From positions 188,903,794 through 188,967,793 of the forward strand of contig CP136064.1 of the NCBI GenBank assembly GCA_032622095.1: a stretch of 64,000 nt of DNA. Direction: 5' to 3'. This DNA comes from Siphonodentalium dalli. Lineage: Eukaryota > Mollusca > Scaphopoda > Gadilida > Siphonodentaliidae. Positions 46,460 through 56,764 of this stretch are shown here, one piece after another. The position numbers were made by a program, and so were the translations under genes. How positions within the stretch are numbered: the first letter of the stretch is position 1; every line of letters starts with the position of its first letter. A model generated the notes under the pieces. The model was not told the origin of the DNA, did not search any database, and saw nothing but the letters and a program-made list of their open reading frames with translations.

Positions 46460-48841
46460 TTAGCGCCATTGAACGCGTTCTCGTGAATTTCGTCCCAAAA
46501 TGAAACTATTCTTCGATTTCAGCAGTGAACGCAACGGATCAAGATACTTTGATATCATGTCAGTGAAGCTGGCAAGTTGGTTTGCTAATCCAAAGAAAGA
46601 TCGCAAATCAGTGATGTTTTGCGGCCTAGGCAAATTACGAATGGATTCAGTTAAAGATGGGTTCACAGTGTAGCCGCTGCTACTAACGCGATATCCACAG
46701 AAATTCACTTCTGACTGACCAACGAAGAATTTGTCCACGTTCAGCGAGATACGTTTGTCTTGGCATCTCTGAAGTATTTGTCGAATGTGTGTGACATGAT
46801 TTTTATAGCAATCATCATAGGCAACCAAATCGTCGACAATCCTACGGTATCGCGGTATGCCTGCAAGTGCTTCATCCATTCGGCGATTGTAATGTTCGGA
46901 GCTTGAACAAATCCCGAATGGTGCACGGCGAAACATGAACCGCCCGAATGGCGTGATAAATGTCGTTAGACGTTGAGACTCTTCAGCCAAAGGGCACTGC
47001 CAGTAGCCGCTCAAGGCGTCGAAAGACGCAAATAATTGAACATTTGATGCTGCCATGTCCGCTACAGCCTCCTGTGGACACGGAGAACTATACATTTCAC
47101 GTCTGACAAACTTGTTCAGCTTCGTGAAGTCTATACACAATCTGATGTCATCAGAATTTTTCTTTGGTGTTACCACAATGGGAGCGCACCACGGTGTCGG
47201 TTCTGTTACTGGTACAATTATTCCATCTTCCACCATCGATTTTAGTTTTGCTTGCACTTTATCCCTGTATGCATATGGAACCGTTCTAGGCGCAGTAGCA
47301 CAGAATGGTGAAGCATTATCTTCTATTTCAATACGAAATTCTTCATCAGGCATTGTCCGTACAGTACCATCAAATACAGTGGGGAATTCTTGCATCATCT
47401 GATTACGAAGTAACTGGCCGGATGACGATACGTGGCTAGTAGTCGATGCCGCACGCATATGGTCGATTATGCCTTTCGCCTTATCGTGTGAATTTTTAGC
47501 CAAAGTGCTCATTGGTGCCTCCAGGTCACGGACAATTGGTGCAATTGGTGTTTCTCGCTTAATGACCGTTGGAGCCGGAATCGCGTCCGTGTGGTCGTTC
47601 GGCTGTAACAATCCCTTACTCGCGTTTGTATGGGCGGGAATCGCGTCCGTGTGGTCGTTCGGCTGTAACAATCCCTTACTCGCGTTTGTATGGGCGGTTA
47701 TGGAATTTCCCCGTTCAGTATCATGATGCAGAACATGTGGCGAAACATTTGCATCCAATGTCGCATCCGTGTGGTCGATATTCGTTAACGATCCCGTGCT
47801 CACATGTGTACGGGCGCTTGTGACATCGTCTAGTTCAGCGTCTTTAGAATGTGTATCCACTCTCTGTGCCGGATAATCAGCCGGTATGAAGCCTAATTTT
47901 TTAGATGCCAACCAAGAGATATAAAATCCCTTCTTCCCGTCCAACACGTGCACTGTTTCTGGACAAGTGAATGAACCACACTCCAGCATTGCATCGAATT
48001 CGCCAATCTGTCGAATATCATGGTTATCTGCAACTTTAAGAGTCAGTGTGGGTGAACGCAAATTTGCGGTATCAATATTTAGTCTTTCTAATATATCAAG
48101 ACCACATGCCGAACCCTCGGCCCCAGTGTCAGGCACCGCTCTAATCACAGACCCGTTGGCGATCTCACCACCTACAGTCAAAAATACTGTAGGCGACTGT
48201 CTCTCAACAATCGATGCGAGAAGGGGACCAAAACGAATACTTGACATCTGCTGGCTAGTGTGTTGAGGCGCCCTGGATCCTGCGCACAGCTTTGATTTAT
48301 CCCAATGTCCCTTTCTAAGACAGACGCCGCATTTAGTGTTTGACGCAGGACAAAAACTGTCTTCAGAATGGCGTTTCGTACAACGTGCACACACAGAAGA
48401 ATCCTGGTTCTTCATACTAAATTCTGGGCTATGTTCGGTATGTTTATTTGGTCTATTATACTTCTGTTGACGTTTGTATTTGGAAATTGCACTGATGTCA
48501 GCATGATCATTCTGGGTGATTTCTCTGCAATAGCGTTTGGCTGCTTCTTCAGCTCTGCATAACTCAACAGCTTTTACAAGATTCAAATCTTTTTGGGATA
48601 GTAACTTTTCTACCGTGTCAGCATCACGTATGCCCGTTACAATGCGATCGCGCAAAAGAGATTCCTGGCATATATCACAAAATTGACGAGTCTTAGCAAG
48701 CTCGCGAAGATCTGTTACAAAGTCATCAAAACTCTCACCATTTTGTTGATGACGAAGGTTGAAATTCCGACGTTCAATGACAATGTTGACCTGTCCACAT
48801 GCATGCAAACGCAAGGCTTCAATGACATCCAGTGGTATATT
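46460..48841 (-). pseudogene. Gag (C-terminal part), protease and reverse transcriptase
   Basis: A 784-codon frame from 48814, open back to the stop at 48842-48844. Gag remainder: residues 1-135. Two zinc knuckles: Cys142-x2-Cys-x4-His-x5-Cys and Cys162-x2-Cys-x4-His-x6-Cys, one or two residues longer than the canonical spacing. Aspartic protease: Asp-Thr-Gly-Ala at 229-232. A spacer (about 320-430) carries a perfect 20-residue duplication. Reverse transcriptase: about 500-770, with Phe-Ala-Ser-Phe-Asp (Asp599) and Ile-Val-Asp-Asp (659-662; variant of Tyr-x-Asp-Asp, catalytic Asp pair kept). The frame ends in unrelated residues after a frameshift near 46490-46500. Family: Ty3/gypsy, Mag-like by the overall pattern. 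Confidence 0.95.
47577..47696. repeat. 60 bp tandem duplication inside the polyprotein
   Basis: 47577-47636 and 47637-47696 are identical, adding exactly 20 codons between protease and RT. A third, diverged unit lies at about 47757-47816. The spacer therefore grew by in-frame duplication. Confidence 0.9.
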
Positions 48842-49081
48842 TTATTTAGCATCTGATAAGGTCAGGTTCATCGCAACTTTCAGCGTATCGTTTGTGAAGC
48901 AAGAACGCAATATTGCCATTTGCATCTCGGCTGCCTGTCCATCCAACTTTGACAAATTCGCGAAATCTTTCCATCGCTGAATCCACAATGTGAGGCTTTC
49001 ATCGCGTTCCGCTGAGATGTCCAGCTGGTGTGGTATCAATCGAGAGGTCGCAAAATTGAATTCCGGTGTCGAGGACGCCAT
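48842..49081 (-). pseudogene. Gag N-terminal part
   Basis: 79 codons ending in TAA at 48842-48844. The downstream frame (46460-48841) is in the same register, so gag is interrupted by a single in-frame stop. The segment has the Trp- and Phe-rich helical look of a Ty3/gypsy capsid N-terminus. The start ATG is at 49079-49081: its A is the last base of the 5' LTR and its TG the first bases of the primer-binding site, so there is no 5' leader between LTR and gag. Confidence 0.85.
49063..49080 (-). promoter_or_regulatory. Primer-binding site, overlapping the gag start
   Basis: Immediately inside the 5' LTR the minus strand reads TGGCGTCC, with the TGG expected opposite a tRNA CCA end. I cannot identify the tRNA; beyond about eight bases it does not match a tRNA I know. 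Confidence 0.6.
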
Positions 49082-49232
49082 GTTATGTTTAGAACTATCC
49101 GGGATCGATAAATTAACAACCGCTCGTTACAACGATAGATTTAATTAATGATAAACATAAAGTTGGTCGCGCCAATAAACCAGGTCGGATATATCAGGGT
49201 ACAATATAAAGCGTTAATCTCAAAGTCCAACA
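49081..49232 (-). repeat. 5' LTR (152 bp)
   Basis: Carries 11 bp (around 49186-49196) missing from the 3' LTR. In element orientation a TTTATATTG word near the start is a possible TATA-like element. Confidence 0.95.
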
Positions 49233-49237
49233 ATCGG
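49233..49237 (+). repeat. Target-site duplication, right (ATCGG)
   Basis: Copy of 44344-44348. Confidence 0.85.
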
Positions 49238-49640
49238 GGACTAATCCCATTCTTAACAAATTTAGTGCCCCCCCCCCCCAAATCTCTCATCCGAACGACA
49301 CCAATTTGGCATTTTTAAATCGCACAATTAGATTCCCTGTATCATGAAGAAGAATATATATCAATTTGTGGAAATCGGCGCTAAAATTAGTAAAACCACA
49401 CCATTAGATTATTCATATCATGGGGATGATTATATGTAAGTTTCGTGGCAATCGGTGACAAAACAAATCTGCCCCGCCCCCTTTTCGGCCCCTGACAACA
49501 GCGGCGTTACTTTAGAAAATTCTAACCCGCACAGTTATCTTTCTCGTAAAAAGTTACCCCTAGTAGACCCCTTTTGGTATCATATAGATGGTCCCCTGTG
49601 AATTTCTATAGAACACAGACAGAAATTCGCAAATATAGAT
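49238..49640 (+). repeat. Degenerate satellite, right part
   Basis: Continues the 42930-44343 array ('gatgattatatgtaagtttcgtggcaatcggtgac', 'tctcgtaaaaagttacc'). Includes a 10-base C run near 49266. Confidence 0.75.
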
Positions 49641-52218
49641 ATAGATTCTAGCAGTTCTTGGTATTTTCAACCTCCCAAATGTATTATAATCCATTGTTTT
49701 TGTCACCGCTTAATAATTGCTCAGATTCTGCAAACAACGTGCATCTCCATCTTAAGCTGTCTATATTTAACAGAAAAGTACTTTTATTATTACTATTATT
49801 AAATGTTCTGGTGACAACAACATAACTTGGACATTAATTTCTTGGATTGGTACTGAATAGCGATTTTTTCCCTCGCGATACGTTAATTAATTACACGTTG
49901 TGTGTTAACTCTGACGCACAGGAAACGGTACCACGTGGTTCAGCGATAGAAAACATGATCCTCTTATCTTGGGGCCTGCATGGGTTTGATTCCATATCTG
50001 GCGATAGTATTGCATCAATTGAAATCGCTGTCTACGTACGCACTTGCAGTAAAAATGTCCTATTCATATTTAATATGGTCTACTCCATATATGTTATGAC
50101 ATTTTGAAACGTTAGGCCTGAAAGATAGCAATGGCCTCATTTATAGTTTCGCGCGTCATTTCTTGAATATATCTCCCTACCCATATTTCTCGCGACATCG
50201 CGCATGTATCTGAGTTTTCAAGTTTTCATTTGACATCGAAACGAACCTTGTATATATGTGGGATATTAATCGAGAACTCGCCGGTTACACACTATTCATT
50301 CCTGTTCAGAGTTGTCACTTTGTTCCATTTTCTATTCCGTTCATCGCGAGATATGAAGACACGTTATGGTACGAAACTATTGTCCAATTCCGTATTTAAA
50401 GACAAATTTATGACCACCAAAATGAATTAAAATGTTCAGGCTTATAAACTGGATATTTTTTTTTGCACAATATCGTGAGGTGGGTCCGGCTTCTGACGAG
50501 GGAAAACAGTTACTGAAAGAAAAGCAATTCCATCTGTTCTCACATGTTTTCAATATTTTGAACTTAAGTTATCCCTGTGATGCTGATGTCAGCTCATTTA
50601 GTTCATACAGTACTTTAAATGGTATGAATATTGAAATATATACATGTCCTGTGTTATTGTATGATGTTCATCTTTGGGTAGAAAGGTTACAAGGTATGGC
50701 ATTTCTGGGTTCTATACTCATACAATAACAAGCTGCGTATAATTGAAAATAACATGCTCATTATTACAAAACAAGTATACTCATCTTTCAGTTGTGAGGA
50801 TAACAACTTTTGATTTCGCGATCCCGTTTCTTCCATTTAAAATCATGTTCGGTTGTTTGTCACTCTGTTCCACGCTCCATTCCATTCAGAAACATGACCA
50901 CGTTAGTTACGAACTTCTATCGGAAATGCTGATGACTACAGTAAAGTAATTATTTCGCATAGGCCTCAGTGTTAACATATAATGGTCTGCAGCCCTGACT
51001 ATCCACGAATTGTGATAAATGAGTATATATGCTCACCAGGGTTGGCATCTGCGCAAGGTTTCTGCATAAAAAAAGGATATCGTCGTGCATGGAATGTACC
51101 TTTAAATTTCGGATTTATAATCTAATAATTGCATGAAAAAAAAACTATTGATATTTTTTACCTCACACCAAACAAATTAAATCTAGGAACCACGTGATTT
51201 ACAATTTGCCAATGTTTTGTTTGGCGTCTGAAATTTCAAGAGGAGTGGTTGCATGTATTTTATATGTTTAAATATAAAAACTACTATTAACCAACCAGAA
51301 CCAAGACTTTTTTTAATTCTCTCCTGCACCTATACTGTATCTGGTTTTACATAGCCCACATATCTAGGTCAATTGCTACCACAAAATCTTATACGTATGC
51401 ATGCATAAGAAATAACTCAACTAAATGTCATTTATCTCAAATTTTTTCGACAAAACCCCATGTTACAGTCGAAATCCTTATCAACGTAAAGAATGAAGAC
51501 ATTTTGGCAACTTGGAGCATACACTTCTGGCATGAACTCAGCTATATATACTGCAACGATCCCACGGCCGCTGATAGGTATCGTTATATAACCCAAGTGT
51601 TTCTTCTTTTGTACTGAATGTCTACAGAAGTTATGTCGGCATATGGACGACAGCCTCACAACTCTTACAGTGTACTTTCCAGTGTACTGCTAACAAGTGA
51701 TACACTAAATCCTGTTTGGTTATTGGTCAACTGCTAATTGGGTCACCCCGTTTATATCACAACAATCTAAAGAGAGTATCACGAACAGGAAGTAACAAAC
51801 TGTTGACCTAATCTGAACTAATCACTAAACGCGGTCAACAGAATTGGGCGTGCTTTTTAAAAGTTCAGCCGAATTGCATCTGAAACCAGTTATTTATATC
51901 GATCACGTTATCGTAGCTAAGAGTTTGGAAATTTTATATTAGGCTGACTTATGTGCTACATGGGGTAGTCTCAAATTATCGGCAAATTTTGTGAAAATAA
52001 GAATACACTCAGCTTTTTATGGGAATACATCTTCAAAAAGCTATATAAATATAAACAAAAATAATGTAGTGTGTGTGTTGTCGTTGTTGGGGGATACGGC
52101 GCTGTGGTCGTTGTGGGGGATTTAGTCTACACCGCTTCGATGTTTATACAATGTGTATAAAACGACCCAGCTCCGTATCCCCAATAACAGATACCCACTA
52201 CATTAATATCTTAATTAA
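49641..52218. other. No gene recognised; two dispersed repeats at the left
   Basis: 49640-49770 is similar, inverted, to 23820-24070; 49830-50050 resembles 39750-39990. A 98-codon frame at 50432-50728 follows a T9 run and has a plausible mixed composition with charged residues, but no splice donor or family that I recognise. The rest is AT-rich with short ORFs. Confidence 0.4.
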
Positions 52219-52591
52219 AGGCACGTGAGGCCTTAGAAAATATTCATATTTGTTCCAATCACCGTAAACAGAAAAATATTAAAACGCATACAGTTTTGTT
52301 CACACAAATGGCATAAACGCTCTTTATTAGTTCCATATCAGGAATTCACCCACAAAGAACGCTCTTTATGTTTACCATCATAATATAAACAAACACCAGA
52401 AAAGTAACTTTTTATACTTTTGTTTACATAACAATGGTCAAAAATATGAAAATAACATACTGTTTATGCGATATTTCTTATTTGTATACGGACAAAGTCT
52501 GTCTACATTTTGTTGTTCTTTCTGTTTGTGGCGGTTTTTGACGGGTGGAATTATTTTCACAGGATACCCACCTCCAAGGCCAACCGTACCT
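52219..52591 (-). mobile_element. MITE family B, copy 2 (complete, TTAA target)
   Basis: AGGCACGTGAGGCC at the left and GGCCAACCGTACCT at the right, 373 bp, TTAA at 52215-52218 and 52592-52595. Body matches the inverse of 26328-26620. Confidence 0.85.
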
Positions 52592-52595
52592 TTAA

Positions 52596-53190
52596 TCAGT
52601 GTAGATATACGCCATATTACGTCTGCGGCGGCAGTATAATCGGTCTGCAAAGAGAGCATAAAGCCTATGCTTCCACATTGATCATTTTGACTTTGCCAGG
52701 ACTAGCTCGGCATAATTTATCTGACAAGGAAACGTGGGCCCGATTCCATTATGATTCTTCCTCTGCAATTTTGTCGTCTGGTCCCATAATTCCTCTTCTG
52801 TTGCTATTATTATCCCGTCTCTTTCGCGTTTAAATAATGAACATACTGGGGGAATGTGGTGTGCATCCTCGAGATCGCACGGCAATCACGCAATTTCTAG
52901 AAGAAACCCTCTTCTGGATGCAACTCTCCATTTCAAGCTAGTATTTGAGTTTCCTGTGCAAATTTGTGTTTTTTTCAGAACTGTGTTTCCTTAGAGACCA
53001 TCGCTCCATTATAAAACTTCAAATTAAATTCGACGAAGATATAAAACTGCTAAACTTATGATACACTGTAGATAGAAGTGTTCAAATTTGAACACACAAA
53101 AAATGCAACAGATAATGAAAATTCTTCAATGTTTAGAACAGATATGTTCAATTACCCACTCTCTTTGAAAAGCCGACGAATGTCCTTTAA
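52596..53190. other. No gene recognised
   Basis: A 107-codon frame ending at 52833 starts inside the MITE. Nothing else is recognised apart from the palindrome at 53078-53095. Confidence 0.45.
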
Positions 53191-54224
53191 CGGATGTACG
53201 TCTCTAGAAGTGTCCATTATATTTCATTTCTACGACGACGCGGCATTCTCAACATGACGGAATAAACCGTTTCCAAATATAGAGTGCATTCCCGGCGCAG
53301 TACATGTTTGTGAGAATCGTAGTATTTAGAAATAGTTATAAATACAACAAGATGCGAAAGAATAATCAGTAATGAATATCGTTGACTGATAACAACTCGA
53401 AGATCATGTCTCCTATATTGCGATGAGTAAAATGAATTATGGATATATCGCCTGTATTCAGTTTAATTATGGATATATATCACCTGTATTCAGTTTTCCA
53501 ACAATAGTTGAGTTTGACAATGCGTGGGAAAATTGTCTACGCGTCATTGACTGACTTCAGATCTGTGAAGTGATCTGTTATGACATAAACCAATGAAATC
53601 GCGCGTAGTATGCGCCACTCTCCAATGAAATGGTGGGAATCCCTTCAAAACAGAACCTAATTTTAATAGAAAGTTCTAGAGACGTACATCCGATATAGTA
53701 CTGTCAATTACCACGAACGGTTGAAGTCAAATATGAACGCATGTATTCAATAACATGAATGTTCAATTTATGACTGCATATATAAGAGTTCATTTCTGGT
53801 CACATCATGTTCAGATTTTGAACATGAGTGTTCGAAATATGAGAACACTTGTTGTGTTCCGAACACTGCAACATCGTTTTAACACTTATATGTGTTCAAG
53901 CAACAAATCGATCCACAAAAGAACTAAATTTGAACACTAGCATTCTTCATACGAACACAAGACGTCACACACGTGAGACCAAATTCAATATCAAATGGGT
54001 GAGAAAGTGTGAATTATCAGTTTATAGCCAGACCTTAACATTCTTAGTGTCAGTCTGTTCATATATATTAGCTGAACACAATAATTTTGTGGTAATTAAT
54101 ATAGGCTTACTAAATGCAAGCTGCAAATATATCCCTACTAATTTCAATATAAATGCAATATTGTAAATTCACGGACTGTTCAATAATTGAACACATCCGG
54201 GGCAGAACACGTTCAGATCTGAAC
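53078..54224. other. Cluster of TGTTC...GAACA palindromes
   Basis: Perfect or near-perfect palindromes at 53078-53095 (GTGTTCAAATTTGAACAC), 53808-53824, 53854-53866, 54177-54193 and 54211-54224, plus further single GAACAC or TGTTCA words near 53757, 53829, 53893, 53925, 53953 and 54072. This density is far above what AT-rich background would give by eye. Confidence 0.6.
53191..53692. mobile_element. 502 bp MITE-like element with perfect 19 bp TIRs
   Basis: CGGATGTACGTCTCTAGAA at 53191-53209 and its exact inverse at 53674-53692. The target duplication is unclear. No ORF. Confidence 0.6.
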
Positions 54225-54437
54225 ACTTTTATTTGCAGTTAGTCATGTGCGAGTTCAGTACAGTACGTGCGTGGATTGGATATAGTACAGACACATAAAC
54301 TTGATCAGCATTATTCTTATAATGTGGTTAAGGAATTGTGAGGTGATATCCTCATGATCACGCACACATGATCCGAATTATTGTCATTCGTGTCATTCGA
54401 AATTGTTTAACTCACTTTTTATCGACATATACGTTAA

Positions 54438-54756
54438 AGGGGGACTGTACCCTAAATCCGGCCATTTATGGGACTATCTCCTTTAAAACTCAACATAATA
54501 TATGCAATAAATTAATGAATTTGAGCCATGGATGAGTGCAAAATACACTCTTGGGCTTTATGAACGATGCAAACATCATGGTAATTATAATGAAAATGAA
54601 TATATGACTACACTCATAAATTAATTTTCATTATAATTACCATGAGTTTATTTTGCACTAATCCAGGGCTCAAATTCAGTCATTTGTTGCATATATTCTG
54701 TTGAGTATAAACGGAGATGGTCCCATAAATGGTCGCATTCAGTGTAGAGTACCCCT
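54438..54756. mobile_element. Hairpin MITE family C, copy 2 (TTAA target)
   Basis: AGGGGGACTGTACCC at the left, TAGAGTACCCCT at the right, TTAA on both sides (54434-54437, 54757-54760), central stem 'ttttcattataattaccatg' inverted. Matches 16153-16461. Confidence 0.85.
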
Positions 54757-54760
54757 TTAA

Positions 54761-55392
54761 CAAAGTATACTTTCAAAACCCAGGGTACGACATCAGTGTC
54801 CCATTAAGGCAGAAATGGACAGGTTACTACGAATCTGACACCTGTCTCGATTGGGAGAAGTACCAGTCTAATGAGCGACATTCGACAACAACTGTCTACC
54901 TGTCTACTTCATGGAAGTAAATGTTCATTTTAAAATCAGTGACTCGAATTTAAGTGGGCCTTTAATATAACATATTGTTCGTCTCAAAGTTGATATCGTT
55001 GCTAAGTGAATGAAAAATTAGTCTCTAGCTGCCGCATGGCATGGTTTTTTCAACTCTTGTCAGGGGGGGGGGGGTAGTAAAAAAATTGCAGGAAGGTATG
55101 CCTGGGTGGGTGGGTGGCCCGAGGGGCAAAAAAACACGTTTTTTACACCCTCTTGCAATTGTTTTACTAAAGACATTTTGTACCCTTATATGACATTTGT
55201 AACAGTTTAAAACATATTATAAGAATTTATAACTGCAAAACACCATATTATGTTGCTGGGACCTCATATGGGCCTTAGGAGAGATGATATTAAGCTATAC
55301 GGCATGTTGCATATGGGGCGGTGGGGTGAAAACAAATCCTTCCCGACACCCTTCGGAAAGAAGCTTCGAGAAATGTAAAACTGAAATATATA
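54761..55392. other. No gene recognised
   Basis: G run near 55064-55075. A short stretch 'gcaggaaggtatgcc' near 55088 is similar, inverted, to 58867-58882. Confidence 0.45.
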
Positions 55393-55570
55393 AACTTGTC
55401 TTGGTGTAACTAAAGCCAGGATCATTGTGTGCATGGGAACGAGCAACTGCCTCACACATTAATGTGACTATCAATTGGCTATAATATAACTGTCATCACA
55501 CTGTTCATCAGTGCATCAAGCCAATCAGTGAAATATTTGCATGTATATCAACTCATATGATCTGTTACTC
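55393..55570 (+). repeat. Direct repeat flanking the Penelope-like region, left
   Basis: Similar over about 180 bp to 57848-58025 ('gatcattgtgtgcatgg', 'acattaatgtgactatcaat', 'tcatcagtgcatca'). Confidence 0.7.
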
Positions 55571-55679
55571 TCACAACACCTATTAAAAATATCCAAGTCT
55601 TTCATTAGCGCGCACCGCTTGTATACTGTTCTCCACTTTGAAATTATTGACAGCTGTGGACCGATGGGCATTTTATTTA

Positions 55680-56035
55680 TAGATAATTGCTTTTTCCTAT
55701 TTAAAAGTCGAACTGCGCGACCAGGAGGCCGAGTCCGGTAAAAGGTGTAGTTGGGAATTTCAATTTCGTTTATTATCCTTTACATTATTATGTCAATAAT
55801 GTTGATTTTTGGTTTGTGACAAGCTATGTCAATTACCAATAAAATTAATTTAAAAGATAATTTGTAAGTCTTATATTTCAACTTTTATAGATATGTTTCG
55901 TTCTGCAGCCCACTGATGGTTGTGGTCGGAGACGGCCGAGTCGGCCGTCGGTTCGTTAATTAGGTGCTGGTTGTTATTGTTATTTTAACGGAATTCTGAG
56001 TTGGTCATTCGCGAAACCAATATATTTTAATAAGT
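55680..56035 (+). repeat. Dispersed repeat family R, copy 4
   Basis: Matches 28320-28680; stops at 'accaatatatttt' exactly where the Penelope-like 3' region begins. Confidence 0.75.
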
Positions 56036-56104
56036 ATATGTATAAAGTCCAGATAAAGGGACCAATTGTCATTGATATAAAATTATTTATTAGCTCATGC
56101 CATA

Positions 56105-56130
56105 GCTTTCCATAGGCCTTCGTCAGTGGA
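56105..56130 (-). ncRNA. Hammerhead-ribozyme-like remnant
   Basis: The minus strand reads CTGACGA, then a short GGCC-TAT-GG helix and AAA, resembling the conserved core CTGANGA-stem II-GAAA found in the terminal repeats of Penelope-like elements. Stem II seems shortened by a few bases, so it is probably inactive. Confidence 0.35.
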
Positions 56131-56442
56131 AAACGATTAACACAGTAAAGTCTACATGTTGCTTTGACATCAACTCATTCGTAAATCCCAGACGAATAAC
56201 GGACGTTCATTGAATTTGTTTACCTGACGTCATGTACGTTAGTGATGGATTTCATTTCGCGCCAAATTAATTGGCGCCAATGTTGTTGATTTTAGTGTTA
56301 AATCCAACACCGTCGCACGTTCCTAGTCGGCGTATCCAACCATTCTCTTTTATACGTCTGAAGTACCGACTCCCACTAGCATACTCCAACACGGCTGTAT
56401 ACCTCCATATCTAGAAGTGAATGTCCATTTGTATTGAAATTG

Positions 56443-56649
56443 TCATACACCGGCCGGCTTATCTGGGTGCAGCCGAGTGTCTCGCATATGTTCTGTAACT
56501 CTTTCTTTCAGTTGCCGTGATGTTTCTCCCACATACACTGTACACGAACACTTGTCACAAATTAGGGCATATAGCGTTCTGTGCCACTTTGTATACTCAT
56601 TAATCAAGTCCGTCGATTTGATGGGATCCGTGATTATTATCTTGCACAC
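56443..56649 (-). pseudogene. GIY-YIG endonuclease domain of the Penelope-like element
   Basis: 68-codon frame with Leu-Tyr-Ala (in the place of GIY), Cys-Asp-Lys-Cys between, Tyr-Val-Gly-Glu-Thr (YIG), then Arg-x-x-Lys-Glu-Arg and Glu-His. The Cys-x2-Cys insertion between GIY and YIG is typical of Penelope-like endonucleases, which nick the target for priming. Confidence 0.85.
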
Positions 56650-56764
56650 TTAGCATTTATCTGTGCACAGGTTGTTTTGAGTACGGACGGCTTTAGCAGT
56701 CTTCCTGTGTAACAATATATCGCCCAAGTTGTTGTCTCTCCGATACGATATTAAAGGGGGAGAA

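Larger units (their letters stand above)
44349..49232 (-). mobile_element. Ty3/gypsy LTR retrotransposon, Mag/K02A2.6-like, complete but defective
   Basis: 4884 bp, bounded by short LTRs that begin TGTTATG and end CCAACA on the plus strand, with a 5 bp ATCGG duplication. In element orientation (minus strand) the order is LTR, primer-binding site, gag, protease, RT, RNase H, integrase, polypurine tract, LTR, which is the Ty3/gypsy order. No envelope-like ORF follows the integrase. Gag, protease and RT share one frame, with no frameshift between gag and pol. The reading frames are broken by one in-frame stop and about four frameshifts. It is inserted into the satellite, whose unit continues on both sides. 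Confidence 0.97.

Noticed and set aside
46741-48390. Several plus- and minus-strand ORFs of 60-115 codons within the retrotransposon
   Set aside because: Shadows of the gag-pol frame; the repeat-containing ones merely reflect the 60 bp duplication.
50432-50728. 98-codon ORF as a host exon
   Set aside because: Composition is plausible, but I see no splice donor, domain or neighbouring exon, so I left it as a note.
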